A DNA stretch of 64,000 bases from Lepturacanthus savala (lineage: Eukaryota; Chordata; Actinopteri; Scombriformes; Trichiuridae): contig CM060467.1 of assembly GCA_030544235.1 (NCBI GenBank), forward strand, positions 6,496,001 through 6,560,000, given 5' to 3'. Below are positions 35,801-49,259 of the stretch, in pieces. Every line of letters begins with the position of its first letter. The first letter of the stretch is position 1. Both the position numbers and the translations under genes were made by a program. The notes under the pieces were generated by a model. The model worked only from the letters and a program-made list of their open reading frames with translations. It did no database searches and was not told the DNA's origin.

Positions 35801-36274
35801 ATTTGAGCGATTACCCTTTTCACACAAGCTATGGAATAATGGGTTAGGTGAGAGAGCGGAGAGAAGAGCGAGGAGGCGGAGGGAGGGTAAAAAAAAAAAA
35901 AAAGAAAAAAGGCATGGAGGGAAGGAGAAAGAGGGAGAGAGGAGAGATTTACATGAAAAGGTTCATGTATCATTTTAATTGAGAGACTAATCAACTCCGT
36001 AAAATGTATTTATTGTAATATTGTCCTCTTATTCACCTCACAATTTATTCTGCTCCCTCAACCTGAAAAATGCCATCAAATAAACCAGCAATACATCATT
36101 TCTTACAGATAAAAAATAAATAAATACTGCTAAATTCTTACATATATTGGGCAAATGTAACATTGCTTAACCACAACTAAGCATTGTAGTTTATATTTAA
36201 GTTACATCCCCAAATCTACACATGTACATCCAACAAGTGCATTGGGTTTTGTTCTTACCCTGGACATAGGTAAC

Positions 36275-36318
36275 ATAATAATAATAATAATAATAATTAC
36301 ACACCTCTAGGTGTGTAA
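36275..36318. repeat. (AAT)n array abutting a 10-bp perfect hairpin
   Basis: An AAT array (36275-36297) runs directly into a hairpin with arms TTACACACCT (36297-36306) and AGGTGTGTAA (36309-36318) and a CT spacer. Confidence 0.88.
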
Positions 36319-38379
36319 CACTAAAGTTTACTATAACTTCACATAGCGGAGGTTATTAAGACATTTTAGAAAGTGTCAAAAATGTTAACATGTTTGCAAG
36401 AGGGCTACCTGCAAGGCTCAGAAATACAGTCAAAAAAGAGCAATGACCTTTCAAAAGCGTGTTGCAATATACAGAAAAGTGTGTATATTCATGATTTGTG
36501 AACAGTTTCAGATCTCTATAAAAGCATATTCTCATTTTTTTTGACAAACTCTTCATACAATAGCAGACATTTGCAGTGTCTGTATTTGACCTCAGGAGCT
36601 AGACTATCACACCGGAGGTGCTTTGGTAACCTGTGAAACACCAATGGGCCTGGTTACTGAATTCAGAGAGGAAAGCTGAATCAATACCTTGCCAAAGAAA
36701 GCAAAGAGAACTGGGGTGAGGTGCTGGCAAGAACCTGTCTTCTTCTTCTGATCAGAGTTCACAAATGTGCAATATTTGTGTTTCTTTCAGATTTCGCTCC
36801 TCTGGGGGTCGTTTTCTTTGTTGATGTTTACAGTGATGCAATCTGCAACCAACAGACTTGGCTTTAGTCGTTATATCTCCCTTACAATGTGAGATACAAT
36901 TTTAGTTTGTTACCATTACCTATAGTGCTTGTCAAGGGGATAACTTCAGTATGAGAAGTGTATTTGTGTATAAAAGTTACATGGTAAGTAAATGGTACAA
37001 GAGGTCGGTAGATGTTGCCACTGGAACATCATTTCTCATTTTACAGTGATTTACAGTGACCAATACAAATTCAGGGTAATTAAGTCAATAATCATGCTAA
37101 ATTTTGATAAAACTAAATATGCATGAGAAGAAGTTCTGTTACTTTATGTACCCTATTGTTTAACCCATAACTTTACTGAACTTCTCATGTTGAATTATTC
37201 AATTATGGACATATATAATTCAAATATACATTGAAGAATAGGACTGCCAGATCTATGGTATATTATTGTGTCCTGTATGTATGTATGTCCACTATTTATC
37301 CATGGTAATTCTAAAAAATATTAATAATATAATTATCATCATCATTTATATTATTTTAAAAAAGTATAATACGGATACAAATGAGATTTCCCAGTGGAAA
37401 CTACACCCCAGGTCTTTGTTACATTTTGTTTATGACTGGTGATTTTTTACAGTGTTGTGTACAAAATCTCTGGCATATATTCAATATCTGAATCAAGGTG
37501 TGAAATGATTGCTCTTATTCAAAGGTACAGTTATGCTGTTAAAAAGTTCCAAAGCTCCAAGTTCTCCTCCACAGGATGCATACTTGTACAATTTGTTGAA
37601 TACAGGTAAGCCTGCTACTTGAGCGCACAATGAATCACCGTCTTTGCTTCTTTTCAATTAAACAATTGACACTGAGGTGTCTTTTAAATGTGTCTGCCAT
37701 ACATTAATGTTTAAGGGATGTTGTGGTGCTCTGCACTGCTGCAAACGTGGCTTGTGATCCTTTCTTCTAATTATTTGTTGGTTGTGTGTTTGTTTCCTCT
37801 CACTTGTATTGTGACTATATTCTGATTGGCTGATAAAACTAATTCATTCTCTGCCCAGAGCTCATTAAAGTTTTAGCTCATCTATTTTATATTAGGGGCC
37901 ACATTAAGGACGATGTGTGTGGCACTTGTGCGCAATTATAGATGCATGGCTACCACGGCAGGTTTAATGCAACAACTAAAGCATAATGTATGCCGCGTGT
38001 AAGCAGATGTGAAAAAGAACCTACACACAACTGTGAATGATTATCACGTGTCTACTGAATGCCAGCGGCCACATGCCACTGTCCTGTCACAGACATACAG
38101 TACACTACAAACGCACGCATGTCGGGAGCACAAGTCCTCGGACAAACAGCTGGCATAGAGCTCCAGATGGACAACAGCTCACGGTGTTAACTGAATTATA
38201 GATTTCATAACACAAGATGCCTATACAACTATACCAGAGTAATATGAGCTAATCAAGCCAACCATACAAACAGTACTGAATGTATCTGTATATGTGTGCC
38301 AGGCACATAATAGATGGACCCTGTGTGTCTGCACAGGGTTGTGTAGAAAAAATGCGTGAGCTCCCGTCCACATGCATGT

Positions 38380-38640
38380 AGTTTCATTTGTGTGCTTGCG
38401 CGCTAACACAATCCCATCCTGCTGTACAGTGGAGCAGCGCCATAAACAGGGGGCACCTCTCCTATTTGATAACGGATAGGCTCCCGTAGGATCGGCCATT
38501 ATTCCTTTGCATTTCGCCGAGCAAATGAACTTGACAGATGGCTGTGTCACCCAAACCCTTGACTACCAACCTGATTATGCAGAAAATAATACAATAGAAT
38601 AGAGCAGGGGAATCATTATCGAAGGTAGGGATTGCGATTT
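38380..38640. promoter_or_regulatory. Candidate conserved non-coding element
   Basis: Unique sequence of balanced composition with GGCCATTATTCC, CTTTGCATTTCGCC (near-octamer) and GCAAATGAAC words at about 38496-38530. Open minus-strand frames across it lack domains. Enhancer reading is inferred. Confidence 0.32.
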
Positions 38641-39191
38641 TGAGAGCAGCATCCCCCCCCACACAACACTTCACCCACAGTTGAGGACAATGCATTGCCG
38701 CCGAACAGAATTACACTTGTGAAATTGAACAGCAAGAATGAGTTTAACATAAACTGGGTTACGGTCAGGCAATCTGTCATCAGGCTAAAGCCATTGTCTA
38801 GGGTTGCTTGCATGGCATATGAACTCATCCGTCATCTCCGGCTCTATTAATGGCTGCAGCTCAGGTTTTAAACTGTCGAAGCACACTGGCCGGGGCAACG
38901 CTCCCCTGCTGCCTGTATATGCTTTATGAGGAATGTGTCATTTATGAACATGATGTGGGGAGGAAGTGACTGAGTGAGACTGGTGTTTGGTGTGGTAGAA
39001 GGTTTGGTGAGTACATGTGTACTGAAATAAAAAAAATAAATAAAACAATCTCAAAATTACATTGTTAAAATATTTTTTTCCAACATTGTAAATCATGAGA
39101 TTTTATTAATTCAAATGTCAGAGTTTTCTTAATCTGAACAGTGCACAACATTCTAAGACATTACAACTCAACCAAACTATAAATGCAAGTT

Positions 39192-39225
39192 GTTTTTTTG
39201 TTTTGTTTTGTTTTGTTCTTTTTGT
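39192..39225. repeat. (TTTTG)n short array
   Basis: Several TTTTG pentamers with flanking T-rich sequence. Confidence 0.8.
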
Positions 39226-40079
39226 TTAGTAGTGACAGGCAGGGGCATAGTTCCAAATTCTGGGCCCTGTACACTCCTAATGCCAGTGGCGTCCCATTCA
39301 TGTCAGTGCACGAAACGAGAAAGCAAAGAAAGTATTTTAAAATAAACAAGTATAAATAGGGTTTTAAGGTACAAGCAGATCATATATTTAAGACTTGTTT
39401 TATTCACCACCTGAATTGATGTATTTGTCCTATAGTCAATATAGTCAATCTGGGCTCACTGATATTACACTTGTCGCCAGCCCCCGTCTGTGGGTGGACT
39501 AAATCATTTTGATCCTCCAAGAGGGGGCCCACAGAATGTTCACTATAGTACTGTGGCACAAAATTCTCTCATTATGTTATCACCATGACACCAGATTAGA
39601 TTATGACACCAATTATCTGGAGGGCAGGGCCTAATTCATTAATTTATCAAAAAAAAAAAAAAACATCAGAATGTTCTTGGGCTCTATCTTGGGCCCTTGG
39701 TAGTCAGGTTCTACTCCCCCCCTACCACACCCATGGTGGTATGCATGTATGGGTTCATTCATCATTACACAAACAATATACTATGCACAGTATAATGTGT
39801 GAAGGAAACAACATGTTTCTAATTATTGATTATTAACTCATTGTGCAATTACAGCAAAGAATCTGCATATACTTCAATCACTCCAATGTGATCACTGTGT
39901 CAAGCTAATGCTGTCTCTTTCATCTTTCCTTCTTAGAGCTTAATCCAATAAGTCTATTGATATTATTGATACATTTGTGATCAACTGGAAGTAAAGTCCA
40001 TCTTAACCTATAGTAGCATGTGACATTCTGAGGAAGGTGGAGGGTGAACTTTATGTTAAAGATGCAAACAAACTATCCT

Positions 40080-40760
40080 TAGCACAAGGTGCAAACGGAC
40101 TTTGAGGGGTGTCTACTCCATTTTGGTTGTTAGAGGGTGCATATACTGGGCATAAAGCATGGCACATGGTCTAAACAAAGAGTGTGTTATGCAGAGGGCT
40201 TGTCTTGGGTTTTGGAATTATTCATAGGTGTGTTGTGGGCATGACATGAACTCAACCAATTAGAGTGTCATCTCCCATCCCTGTTAAAAACAAGGTTGCA
40301 CTTGGCTCATTGCTACACTGGTTATGCTGGAGAAACATGGACCATGACCATATAGGAATGTTGTTTGCAGATTGGCAGTAATTGTATTGGTGGTAGGTAT
40401 ATATTTGTTGATTTAAGGGACTGTACAGTATTTAAAACGAGGGCTCGTGTATGATTTTACAGCAGAAATAATTTTACTGTGTCAGACCACACACGCAACA
40501 CACCCACTACCACAAGAATAAGCACAACCGCTTTTACTATTTACATGGGTGTGGAAATGACACTTGCATTGGTGGATACTTGTACCAATTACAGTTGCAT
40601 TTCAGTTCACTACTTTAGCGCTGTCTAAATACGGCCCTCAGAATACACTGCCATTCAGAACATATGTTGTGGCCTTCAGTGAATCAGCACTACAAGGTTG
40701 CTTTCCATTTCACCCCAACATCATGGGACCCATCTGGAGGTGGATCTTTTCATATTAATG
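40080..40760 (+). mobile_element. Fish interspersed repeat remnant, class uncertain
   Basis: The run 'ggtgcaaacggact' (40090), 'ccaattagagtgtcatctcc' (40256) and 'agcgctgtctaaatacgg' (40618) occurs in the order I associate with a widespread fish repeat whose consensus contains 'ccaatcagagcgtcatctcc'. The copy is diverged. I recognise the pattern but not a family name, and no terminal repeats are visible. Confidence 0.5.
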
Positions 40761-41260
40761 CAACCCACATCCACTGTCCACTGTGTTTCCACAGATACAT
40801 CTGTTCTAAAGCCTGTATCAATTTACACTGGTCACTGTAATGTGTTGTAACTTTGTGTTGTAATGTCATTGTCATGGGAATTATATAGTTATTATGCAGA
40901 GTTCTGTTAGAAAAAAAAAAGTTAGCTGTAGTTGAACGGGTGCAGCGCTCCAACAAGGCACCCCACTGTTTCATTTGGCACTGAAGACCTTATTCAGAAC
41001 TTATTAGCTCATGATTGACTAAACATGTTGACAGCTACGTGAAGCCATATTTGAAGACAAAGTCTGTGTTCACTGAACTGCTTTTACAATATGTAACCAT
41101 TTAACCTGTTATGTGTATGTAAATCATTATTTTAACATATGCACTGTATGGCGTATGTATCTGTACTGCTTTCATATATCCCTGTAGGTTAGTTGTTTAT
41201 TTTGCATGCATCTCATATATGTTTGCATGGCGCTAAAAAAATATTCTTGTGGGCTGGGTC

Positions 41261-41262
<2 letters not shown>

Positions 41263-41345
<83 letters not shown>
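41263..41345. repeat. (AT)n microsatellite, about 41 units
   Basis: Uninterrupted alternation of 83 bp, followed by CGGGGGG and a short second TA run (41353-41360). Confidence 0.98.
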
Positions 41346-41346
<1 letters not shown>

Positions 41347-42596
41347 GGGGGGTATATATATCCAATATTACTGAAAATATAATGTGAGGTTATCAGTTGT
41401 AACCATGGAAATATGAGCATGTTCTGTCTAAGAAATTGCATTTTTCTCACTCAAGCAACGTGAATATTGTCCTGCTAATGAAAAACCAAATACCTGCTGT
41501 CCAATGAGCTGTTGCCCTTACCCTGAGGCATTTTTGACCCCGTCCTCACCACTTGCATAAACACAGAGCCCAAACGAGACCGCATTGCACACATTCTCTC
41601 AGTCCGGGGTGTGTGAGATTCATTAAGTTTGTGTTTGAATAGGCAAAATACACTTTCTCCATCACTCAAAACACGAAGCTGCTAAGATAACAAAATGGAG
41701 TGAATGTGCCTCTTCTTTCACACTGTAACATGAACTTTGCCAGTGTAGTGGCAAGAGTGTACTTTACTACTTCAACCTCATATTCCAAACTTGGCAGACT
41801 GGTCAAAGTATTTGTGAAGCATGCAGTGTAAACAAAGCTTAACAGGCCCTGAATGACATAAATAAGAAGTCTTGAGTCTGTGGTAGGAAGTTTGTTCAAC
41901 CTGTACTGTTTCGCCTCCCTTCAGCAAATGTATTTCCCTCCCCATGCTGTTGACAGTGTGTCACACTGCGTTGCCAACTCTCAGAGCAAATCAACAGTAG
42001 CCTTGCATCAGTTTAGCACCACGGTGTTGGGTATGTACACCCAGCAACTCAAATCAAAGACCATGTTTGTACTTCAGCACAGTGCAGGTTTTCAGTGGAG
42101 AAAAATAAACCTTAAATAGGAAATCTCACACTGTCTTGTAAGTGGGCTAAAGGGAGGCGCAGCCTGAGATGAGGTGAACAAGCAAGGAGTGAGGGAAAGG
42201 GGGAAAAAAAGAAAAAAAAAACACCATCTTTAAATGACTTCAATCCCTGGTGTGATGAATCACAGAGTTGCAAATCCCTTTTTAGCTAATTGCTACCAGC
42301 ATGTGAGATTTCTCCCCTACTCCTCCTCCATGTTCAATATCAATTTTCAGGACCGGCAGAGAAAGATAGCCCTGGTCTGTTCCCCTGAGTCCCGCCAGTG
42401 GCCTCGCTGATAAAAACTGCACTAACAGCACTTAGCCATTTCAGAGACTGGGCAAACAGACACACATACACACATACACACACATAGACTCTCTTATTCA
42501 CAGCTGTGTGCGGTAATGAAGGAGAAAAGATGGGCCAATCGAAGTGAAACAGGGAACAGGCTGGTGTCATCTGCTCTGTGACCTTCTGAGAAGACT

Positions 42597-42629
42597 GCGT
42601 GTGTGTGTGTGTATGTGTATGTGTGTGTT
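42597..42629. repeat. (GT)n microsatellite, imperfect
   Basis: GT dinucleotides with GTATGT interruptions. Confidence 0.88.
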
Positions 42630-44779
42630 CTCCTCAAGAAGTCTGGAGGTCAGACCTGTGCTCACTGAAGGGAATTAACATTTGTCTGCTTCGCTAAGGA
42701 CAAGCTGTCCCCCATGGAGAATGCAGGAACTTGGAGAGCTTTAGCCTGTTTCCATTGCTATGTAGTTAATGGTCATGCGGTATGCAATTAGTTTTAAGAC
42801 ACTGTGTTGCAATATTGTTCAAACAGAAACTAGTGTATATGGAAATTATTATATATTATATACATTATATATTTAAGATATGATCATTTTGACAACCTAT
42901 TTTTGCAAGGTTAACATACATCTATTGTGTTGCAATTAATACAAATAAAATAACCTGATTATGTGCAATGATGATAATATTCATAGAATGAAAGCTTGCC
43001 CTTGACCATACTCAGGAAGAGAAGTGACACAGCAGAATTCCCTTGACACCTTCTGCTTCACTCAAGCAGCTGCCTTGACAATTAAAAGCCACCTGCATCT
43101 CAAAATCCATCATGAAAAAGTGTGAATCCAATGTACATCAGTCACAGTAACAATAGCCATGCATTTTACAAGAGTGTGTGGTTTGTACGTGTGTGTGTGT
43201 GAAAGAGAGAGTTGTAAACTAGTAACCTCAAATATTCTCAGAGTATGTTGCAGTGAGATGGCTCCCTATCAGAAATATTTCTATAGTGTACTTCATTAGT
43301 TCTCAGAATAGTCATACTTCTATCAAAACAAATAATTTAAAGTAGATCTACATATACATGTCATTTATTTGTCACAAATAGAGTTCAATTGCCTTCTAAA
43401 TATGAGTATTATTTGCAGAGCAGATGCCTTGCTGGGGTGCTGCTAGAGGGAGGGTCATGGGGTTAACAAAATTGCCAGGTCTCAGGATAACATGAGTTGT
43501 CCCTAAATTTCAAATATATTTGGAAATGTATCTGGCCAGATTGCAACAAAAAAAATAAGAAGATCAACATTTTACAGCAATAAACATGAACATAAATTTG
43601 ATTGTAATTGGCAGAATTGTGTCTATTCTTGTCTAATAACTGGTCCATACATTGATACATGTATGTATGTTTAGGCATTCTGACAGTGTCTGTTAAAAAG
43701 CCATAGGAGGAGGAAGATTTGGGCACTAGTAAGATCCCAAAGTTCAAGTTGCAGCCCAGTCATCCCTTTAGTTGCACAGATGTGAAATGAGTTCTTGACT
43801 ATGAGTTATTGGTCCTCCAATCGCTCTCAAGCGTAAGAGGGAAATGTCCAACAAAAACAAGACCCGGCATGGAGGACACATTGAGAAAAATAACTTTGCC
43901 CAGCCAACACTGCAGAGATATAATAACTATCCTGGCAGGGGTTCCAGGAGGGGTGTAATATGAAAACATGTTCCATTTGTCCTGCAACAGAACTACATCT
44001 GCACTCTTAACTTCATTAACACATGCAACAGACATATTTTTGTTGCGTTAAAGTGAAACTCCACCTGATCATATTTAATCTGTGTCCCCCTCTCATAGAC
44101 AGCAGTGAAGTTCTTTCATTTCTGGTCATTGGTGTAGTATATGGGTGTTGTAGTTGTGCCCTTTCAAAAGCTTTATACTTTACTGTTTTAAATAGAGTGA
44201 CCCAGACATATTTTAGGACAACCAGAACATCCACCTCAAGCTGAAATAGACTTACAATGATTAACATTTTCAATACTGTTTGTTATAATTGTCATTACAG
44301 TTTCTGGAAAACTGCAATCATTAGATATTCAGAAGTAGAATTATCAATTGTGCTGACATTCAGTTTAAAGATTGAAAATTGAGAAAATTGAGATTCCGTA
44401 AAATGTTCCATGTAACTTGGATGCTTCCTATGTAGGTAACATTCTTAATGTGATAAAGGATATAGATATAGCCTTTAATGGGGAAGTCATTGGTTCAGTG
44501 GCCAAAAAGACAAGATAAGGCCACAGCTACAGTAGTCTAGAATGTTTTTTAACCAGATATATTCGACAAATATCTCAGATGATATGGAGACCTCAGCATG
44601 AATACGATGTGATACCAGGCCAGTAGTGACCAATAAGCAAAATTTCAAATACTTACGTATTTTTCTCTTCGTTTATCTGGTTTGAAAAATCTCTGGATAA
44701 GTGCCATGGTGTGGTTCAGAGGTCGAATTGGATAGAACAGAAAAAGAAAATCTAGATTTGTGTAGTTGGGGCCTAAGTC

Positions 44780-44900
44780 TGGGTGGGGAAAACAGCCACC
44801 TTCCTCCCTCCCTTTACTGCTGAGGTGCCCTTGAGCAAGGACCAACTGTTCCAAAGGAGCTTCTCAGTGACCCGCTGTGATTGTACAGAACAGTTTACAG
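44780..44900 (+). mobile_element. Fish repeat fragment with 'gaggtgcccttgagcaagg' motif
   Basis: The sequence CTGAGGTGCCCTTGAGCAAG at 44820-44839 is a hallmark word of a very common fish repeat, followed as expected by an ACCAACTG-type stretch (44841). The family and class are not certain to me. It lies about 500 bp upstream of the LINE/SINE-like tail at 45318, so the two may be parts of one inserted block. Confidence 0.6.
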
Positions 44901-45317
44901 GTGAAAATGTGTGTGAATGTGATCAGGGCATTTCTACAAAAGAAAGTAAAACTTCCCAGAATAAAGCAAGCATAAATACGGCAATAGAGTAAACATTGCT
45001 GGTATGATCAGCGCAAAATTTATGCTTCCTTTTCCGTGCAGATTGTTTAGATGATTTGTAATTCTTTTAAATTTCTAATAAAGATTTAGTGCATTATCAT
45101 CATCCCTTAAGTTTGCATTTATATATCCACATATTTTCTCATGTGTTTCTTCAATTATTGCCCCAGACCTTTATCAGATATATTCGATACCAAAGTTAGA
45201 TAATAGTGAGGTTAATGCAAGTATTTTTTTGTCTATTTATTATTATCATCAGTCTTTTTTTTTTCTTTTTTTCTATTGTGTTTGTTTCCTTCTGTTGTTT
45301 TTGTTTTCTCTGTGGTT

Positions 45318-45376
45318 GCTGTAAAGCACTTCGAATCAACTGTGTTGTGTGTAAAGTGCTATATAAATAAAGTTAA
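45318..45376 (+). mobile_element. L2-clade-like LINE/SINE 3' tail
   Basis: The tail reads GTAAAGCACTTCGAATCAAC, then TGTGTAAAGTGCTATATAAA, and contains an AATAAA at 45366-45371. Tails of the type 'taaagcactttga ... gtgctatataaataaa' are characteristic of fish L2-clade LINEs and of SINEs that share their 3' end. No upstream ORF2-like frame is visible, so this is a 5'-truncated copy. A second, independent copy is at 54796-54895. Confidence 0.7.
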
Positions 45377-46944
45377 CTGAAATGAATTTATTGCTCTATG
45401 GGGTTGTTAAGGAGAACAGTGAGAAGCCCATGAACACAGCAAAAAACTTGTGCTTTTCTTGTGTTTGTTATTCTCAAACTGGACGGGATAATTTGTCTTA
45501 GATTGATTTATTCTTCTGCTCTTTATAAAAGGAGGGGGTTAGGAGAAACAGGCCAGAATTCGACAATCTCCAAATAAGATGATTTATTTCTGGTGAGACA
45601 AAGAAAAGAGTATTGCGAGCAGCAACATTTTCCTCTCCCGTGAAGTTCAGTCTGTCTTTGTCAAGTGTAGTCATATAATGGAAGCCAGGTTTTGGCAATC
45701 CACAGATTCATGTGCTTTGATAAACTGTCTTCTCTTAAACCCAAATTACATTTTCCGTGTCTGTGCGACCATGATGGGCCACATTACATAAATTTAATCA
45801 TCTTCCCATGTCTGTAAGGGTCCGCACAATCATAAATTCTGGGCTTCACAAATGTGAACACAATGTTAATAGAACCGTGTGCGTGTAACTTGATGTAACT
45901 GGAACCACCGGCTCTGGCTAGTTAAGCAACTCCATGACTGCCTTCTGTTTTATTGGGTGGGGGAATGATGGACTGGAGGCCTGAATCTATTTCTGTGTGG
46001 CTGTCTATCTGAATTCAGTCTGGGAGTAGAGTACCGGTCAGTCATACAATTGGCTCGCTACAGTCGGCTTAGACACTGATCCACAAGTAATTTTAGCTCA
46101 CCAGCTTTACTACAGTGCACTATTCTATGTTATGAATCTTTAATTACTGTAAAATGTGTAACAACCACTCTTTAATACTTTATGGATGCATTCTAATAAG
46201 TCAAAACTTTTTGATTAGATTTTGTTTGTGGGCAGTGCTAAGCTAAACAACATATCAGTGTTGTTTTTTTAATGGAGAGAAGGCGTCAATGAGCCAACAA
46301 CCCATTATACTGGATTTTTGCAAGTACACACACACACATTATACAGACCCTCTTATATAGACATCCACTGTCCACATATGTTTAACAGACTATATAACAA
46401 CTGTCTATAGTCAAGACTTGAGTAGCCTACATAACTATAGTGTTAGATTGCCACAATTAAGCAATCTCCCCAGCTCTAAATAAAGTTAATGGCTCCTTCC
46501 CACTAGAAGTCTAAAAGAAACTAAATGCTGCCTAGACTCATAAATCAGTCTCTAAACACTTTACTCAACTTACTAAAGATAGTCTCTCAAGTTCCGTTAC
46601 TAAAACTAGGTGGAAAAAATTATGAAGCAAGCAAAGCGTTGGATGAATATACATCATAACATTCAACGATAGACAGAGAGACAGAGACAAGGCCTGAGCT
46701 TGGGCACTGCTGTTCCACCAATCTAGCTCAGTATTTGGATAAATTATTTGAGTTCAAGCACACCAAGAACAAATAGTGCAGAGAGTACACATAATATCGA
46801 CACCAATCTTTTTAATACACATATATTGCTCGTGAGCACTGAACAGTAACATTGGCAGAGACATAAATAAGTATGTCTATATTCTTTATCATAATGGCAC
46901 AGCCCAGAGAGTGACAGCCCATTGTGTTAGTACTTGTACATTTA
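45377..46944. other. Gene-free interval
   Basis: No gene is supported. The sequence is unique by eye except for the stretch near 46540-46580, which resembles part of the repeat at 23560-23600 (both contain CAGTCTCTAAA followed by an ACTTT-CTC-AC core). Confidence 0.75.
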
Positions 46945-47070
46945 TACTTTAAATTTAAAAATAAGAACCTTTAAGTAAGTCATTTTACTTAAGATTCTTG
47001 ATGTAGTACTTTATTATTGGTATGTTTACTTATGTACTAAATTTAAATAGTTCAGATAAATACTCCACTT
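46945..47070 (+). mobile_element. Fish 'actcaagtaaaagtac'-type MITE remnant
   Basis: The words TACTTTAAATTTAAA, TTTAAGTAAGTCATTTTACT, GATGTAGTACTTT and ACTTATGTACTAAATTTAAA follow one another as in the common fish hAT-type MITE built of 'tacttgagta'/'acttaagt' words. The copy is short and diverged; its 3' part (TAAATACTCCACTT) fits the same consensus. Confidence 0.6.
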
Positions 47071-49259
47071 ACAACATGCAACACTTACAACAGTTTTACA
47101 CTTTAGCACCAGCAGCACACCCATTTTTTTATGTGGCTTAGCCAGAGTCAATGAAGATTTCTGTCTTTACCACAAATGAGACACTTAAAAACAAACAATA
47201 TTTTATTTGGGCATTATTCATCCATCAGGCTGGACTACGCATCTGCTTTGGAGGATATTACAGGAATTCGAAGTTTCACTACAGAGAAGAAAAGGGGGGG
47301 GCATCATTCTCAGTAAAGCATGTCATCAGTCAGTTTTGCTACTGTATTGTAGAACATTACACCACACATGTGAATGAGTAGCCAGGGAACGTTCAAATGA
47401 TAAATCAATATTATTATGTAGCTCCAAGCCATGTGGACATTTTTACCTTTCTCTCAACCCCTTCATGTTTTTGTTTCATCTGCAGCTAAGAGGCTTTTTG
47501 GGGGCTAAAGTCACCTACTCCCCTTCCCTGATTATGCAAAAAGCCTTTAAAAGAGCAAGGTGGAGGGATCTGTGGCCTTCGCACCCTGCTCTCTCTCACC
47601 CTCTCCTCTCTTCTTTACTCTAATCTGATTTCTAGCAGACATCTTTGATCTAGGCCTGGGCCAGAGGAAAGCAAGCTGCTGGGGCCTTGCCTCTACAGAT
47701 GAAGTGAGTATGGAGATTAGCAGCCTTCCCTTACAGCTTTAGTGGCTAATACCTGATTAGGGCCCCGAGTCAGCCAATTGTCTCAATGCTGGCTATCAAT
47801 GCTAGCATTGGCTCTAAAGGGAGGGCAGTTGGGGGGGAATGGATGGAGGGATTGAGTAGTAGTGGTGGTAATATGGGGGAGAGAGGGTTGGGATGAAGGT
47901 TGATTCTGTAATGGATACTCAATTTATCCCACCCCACTAAGAAGATTAGGCCTTGGGGTGTCATATTAGCTGTGCTCTCTGGGCCTTTGGTGGTCCATGC
48001 AGTTTCTCTTCTCTTCATTTCTCTTCTCTTCCGCCGTACTACCAGATCACAAAGGCTCTGAGAGTTAAATACGTACTTTCCTTTTAAGAAGAAACAAGGT
48101 ATGATCTGCTGTGATGCTTAACATCTGTTTCAAGTTAGAGAGAAATCCTCTCATATTTAAAGGAATAATAAGCTGCACTGTGCAGACGTTTTAATAAGAT
48201 ATTGCAAGACTCATTTGATGTATGAAGTGAGACATGTTGCAAGTGGATTTTGATACGAAAAAAAGACCATCTCAAGTCTTGATAATGCTTGCCAACAAAT
48301 GACACAACACTTTGTTCATTTTCCAGGTCTTGCTTGCTTTTCTTCTAAACTATGTTAAGGGAGTGTTGTGTCTTAATTAATTAATGTTATATCATTAATT
48401 CAAGACCAACACAATCTTGAGTGTTCTCTTATGTTGACAGCAGAGTGCTCCTATACATACCTCACATAGAGGCCAAACAGGAGGTCATGAAAGTTTAAAA
48501 AATGTGTTGAAATAGACTGTAGACATCTCATTCCAGTGGAGGGTTATTGCTCTCTCTCTGCACCTTGCTCTCTCTGACTCTCTATCTATTTAAATCTGTC
48601 AGTTTAACAAAGACAGAACAGACCTTTGAGAACGACAAGCTTAGCCAATTAGAGCACTTGAGACAGGCAAATGCCTCTCTCCTTTATAACTTGGGTTTGC
48701 AGTTATGCTACAACTGGTGCAAATAATTGGTTATTAATAAAAATTGGACAACTCCCAAGGACAGATTTAAGGGAATCTAAGCCTGTATGAGAATCTGTTT
48801 AATTTGAAGCCGGTTATAAGCATTATACACTATAGTCGGGGAGTTGAGAGCTTCGAATGTCAATCAGCAATATGTCAAGTTTAGCTGTTCCACCTACAGC
48901 AGTTGGAATGCAATTAAAACACAGGTTGTTATTCCATACTGAAAACTAAATCTTGGTACTTGTCATCAACTGTGAGACTCAAAAGCAAAGACAGAAAACT
49001 ATACATACACACTTATATTTGCACAAATGTGATATGCATGTTATGGTATGGTAATAGGTAGCAAGACTAAGTGAAACCCAGTACTTTGCTGGATGTTTGT
49101 CATAGGGACAGTTAGTGTTATTTGTAACCTATCGTTGAATCTAACATTTTAAATTCCTCCGTATTAGTCTCCTGCTTCTTAGTGATTGCGGTTGAATTGG
49201 ACAGCATATATGGGCTCTAAGATGACATAGTTGACATTCAATAGTGTTTCCTGAATCAT
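47071..49259. other. Gene-free interval with a dyad-bearing CNE candidate
   Basis: No gene is supported. The 47470-48080 block is enhancer-like (separate entry). CTTCTCTT repeats at 48003-48031 are minor. From 48100 to 49250 I see nothing specific. Confidence 0.78.
47470..48080. promoter_or_regulatory. Candidate CNE containing a perfect 14-bp palindrome
   Basis: A unique block with CTGATTAGGG (47751-47760, OTX/PITX-type GATTA), GATTATGCAAAAAG (47529-47542) and a perfect 14-bp palindrome CAATGCTAGCATTG at 47797-47810. An extra CAATGCT half site at 47784-47790 lies 6 bp upstream. Three related half sites within 27 bp suggest a dimeric factor. No factor is proposed with confidence. Confidence 0.4.

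Larger units (their letters stand above)
32661..36270. other. Gene-free interval with CNE-like blocks
   Basis: No gene is supported. It holds A-rich tracts at 32706-32719 and 33035-33069, a 13-bp perfect tandem duplication at 32779-32804, enhancer-like blocks at 33580-34160, 34840-35070 and 35500-35800, a Z-DNA-prone tract at 35384-35417, and a purine-rich stretch at 35850-35950. The 125-145-codon minus frames at 35125-35994 are low-complexity or chance. Confidence 0.8.
36319..40079. other. Gene-free interval
   Basis: No gene is supported. It includes a CNE candidate at 38380-38640, a (TTTTG)n stretch at 39192-39225, an A-run near 39650-39663, and two GGGCCC-containing patches at 39236-39300 and 39450-39540 that may be old repeat fragments. 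Other parts are A+T-rich and unremarkable. Confidence 0.78.
40761..44770. other. Gene-free interval
   Basis: No gene is supported. It holds an AT array at 41263-41345, a GT array at 42597-42629, an AT-rich block at 42845-42880 and otherwise unique sequence. The 42240-42560 part is moderately CNE-like. 43460-44240 has no clear signature. Confidence 0.78.

Noticed and set aside
35125..35994. 125- and 145-codon minus frames
   Set aside because: One crosses the GT-rich tract and the other starts in a poly-A/purine stretch; neither has a recognisable domain.
37441..37457. TTTTTTACAGTG resembling the right end of the MITE at 49680-49967
   Set aside because: No matching left end or internal similarity within several hundred bases; a 12-base match alone is weak.
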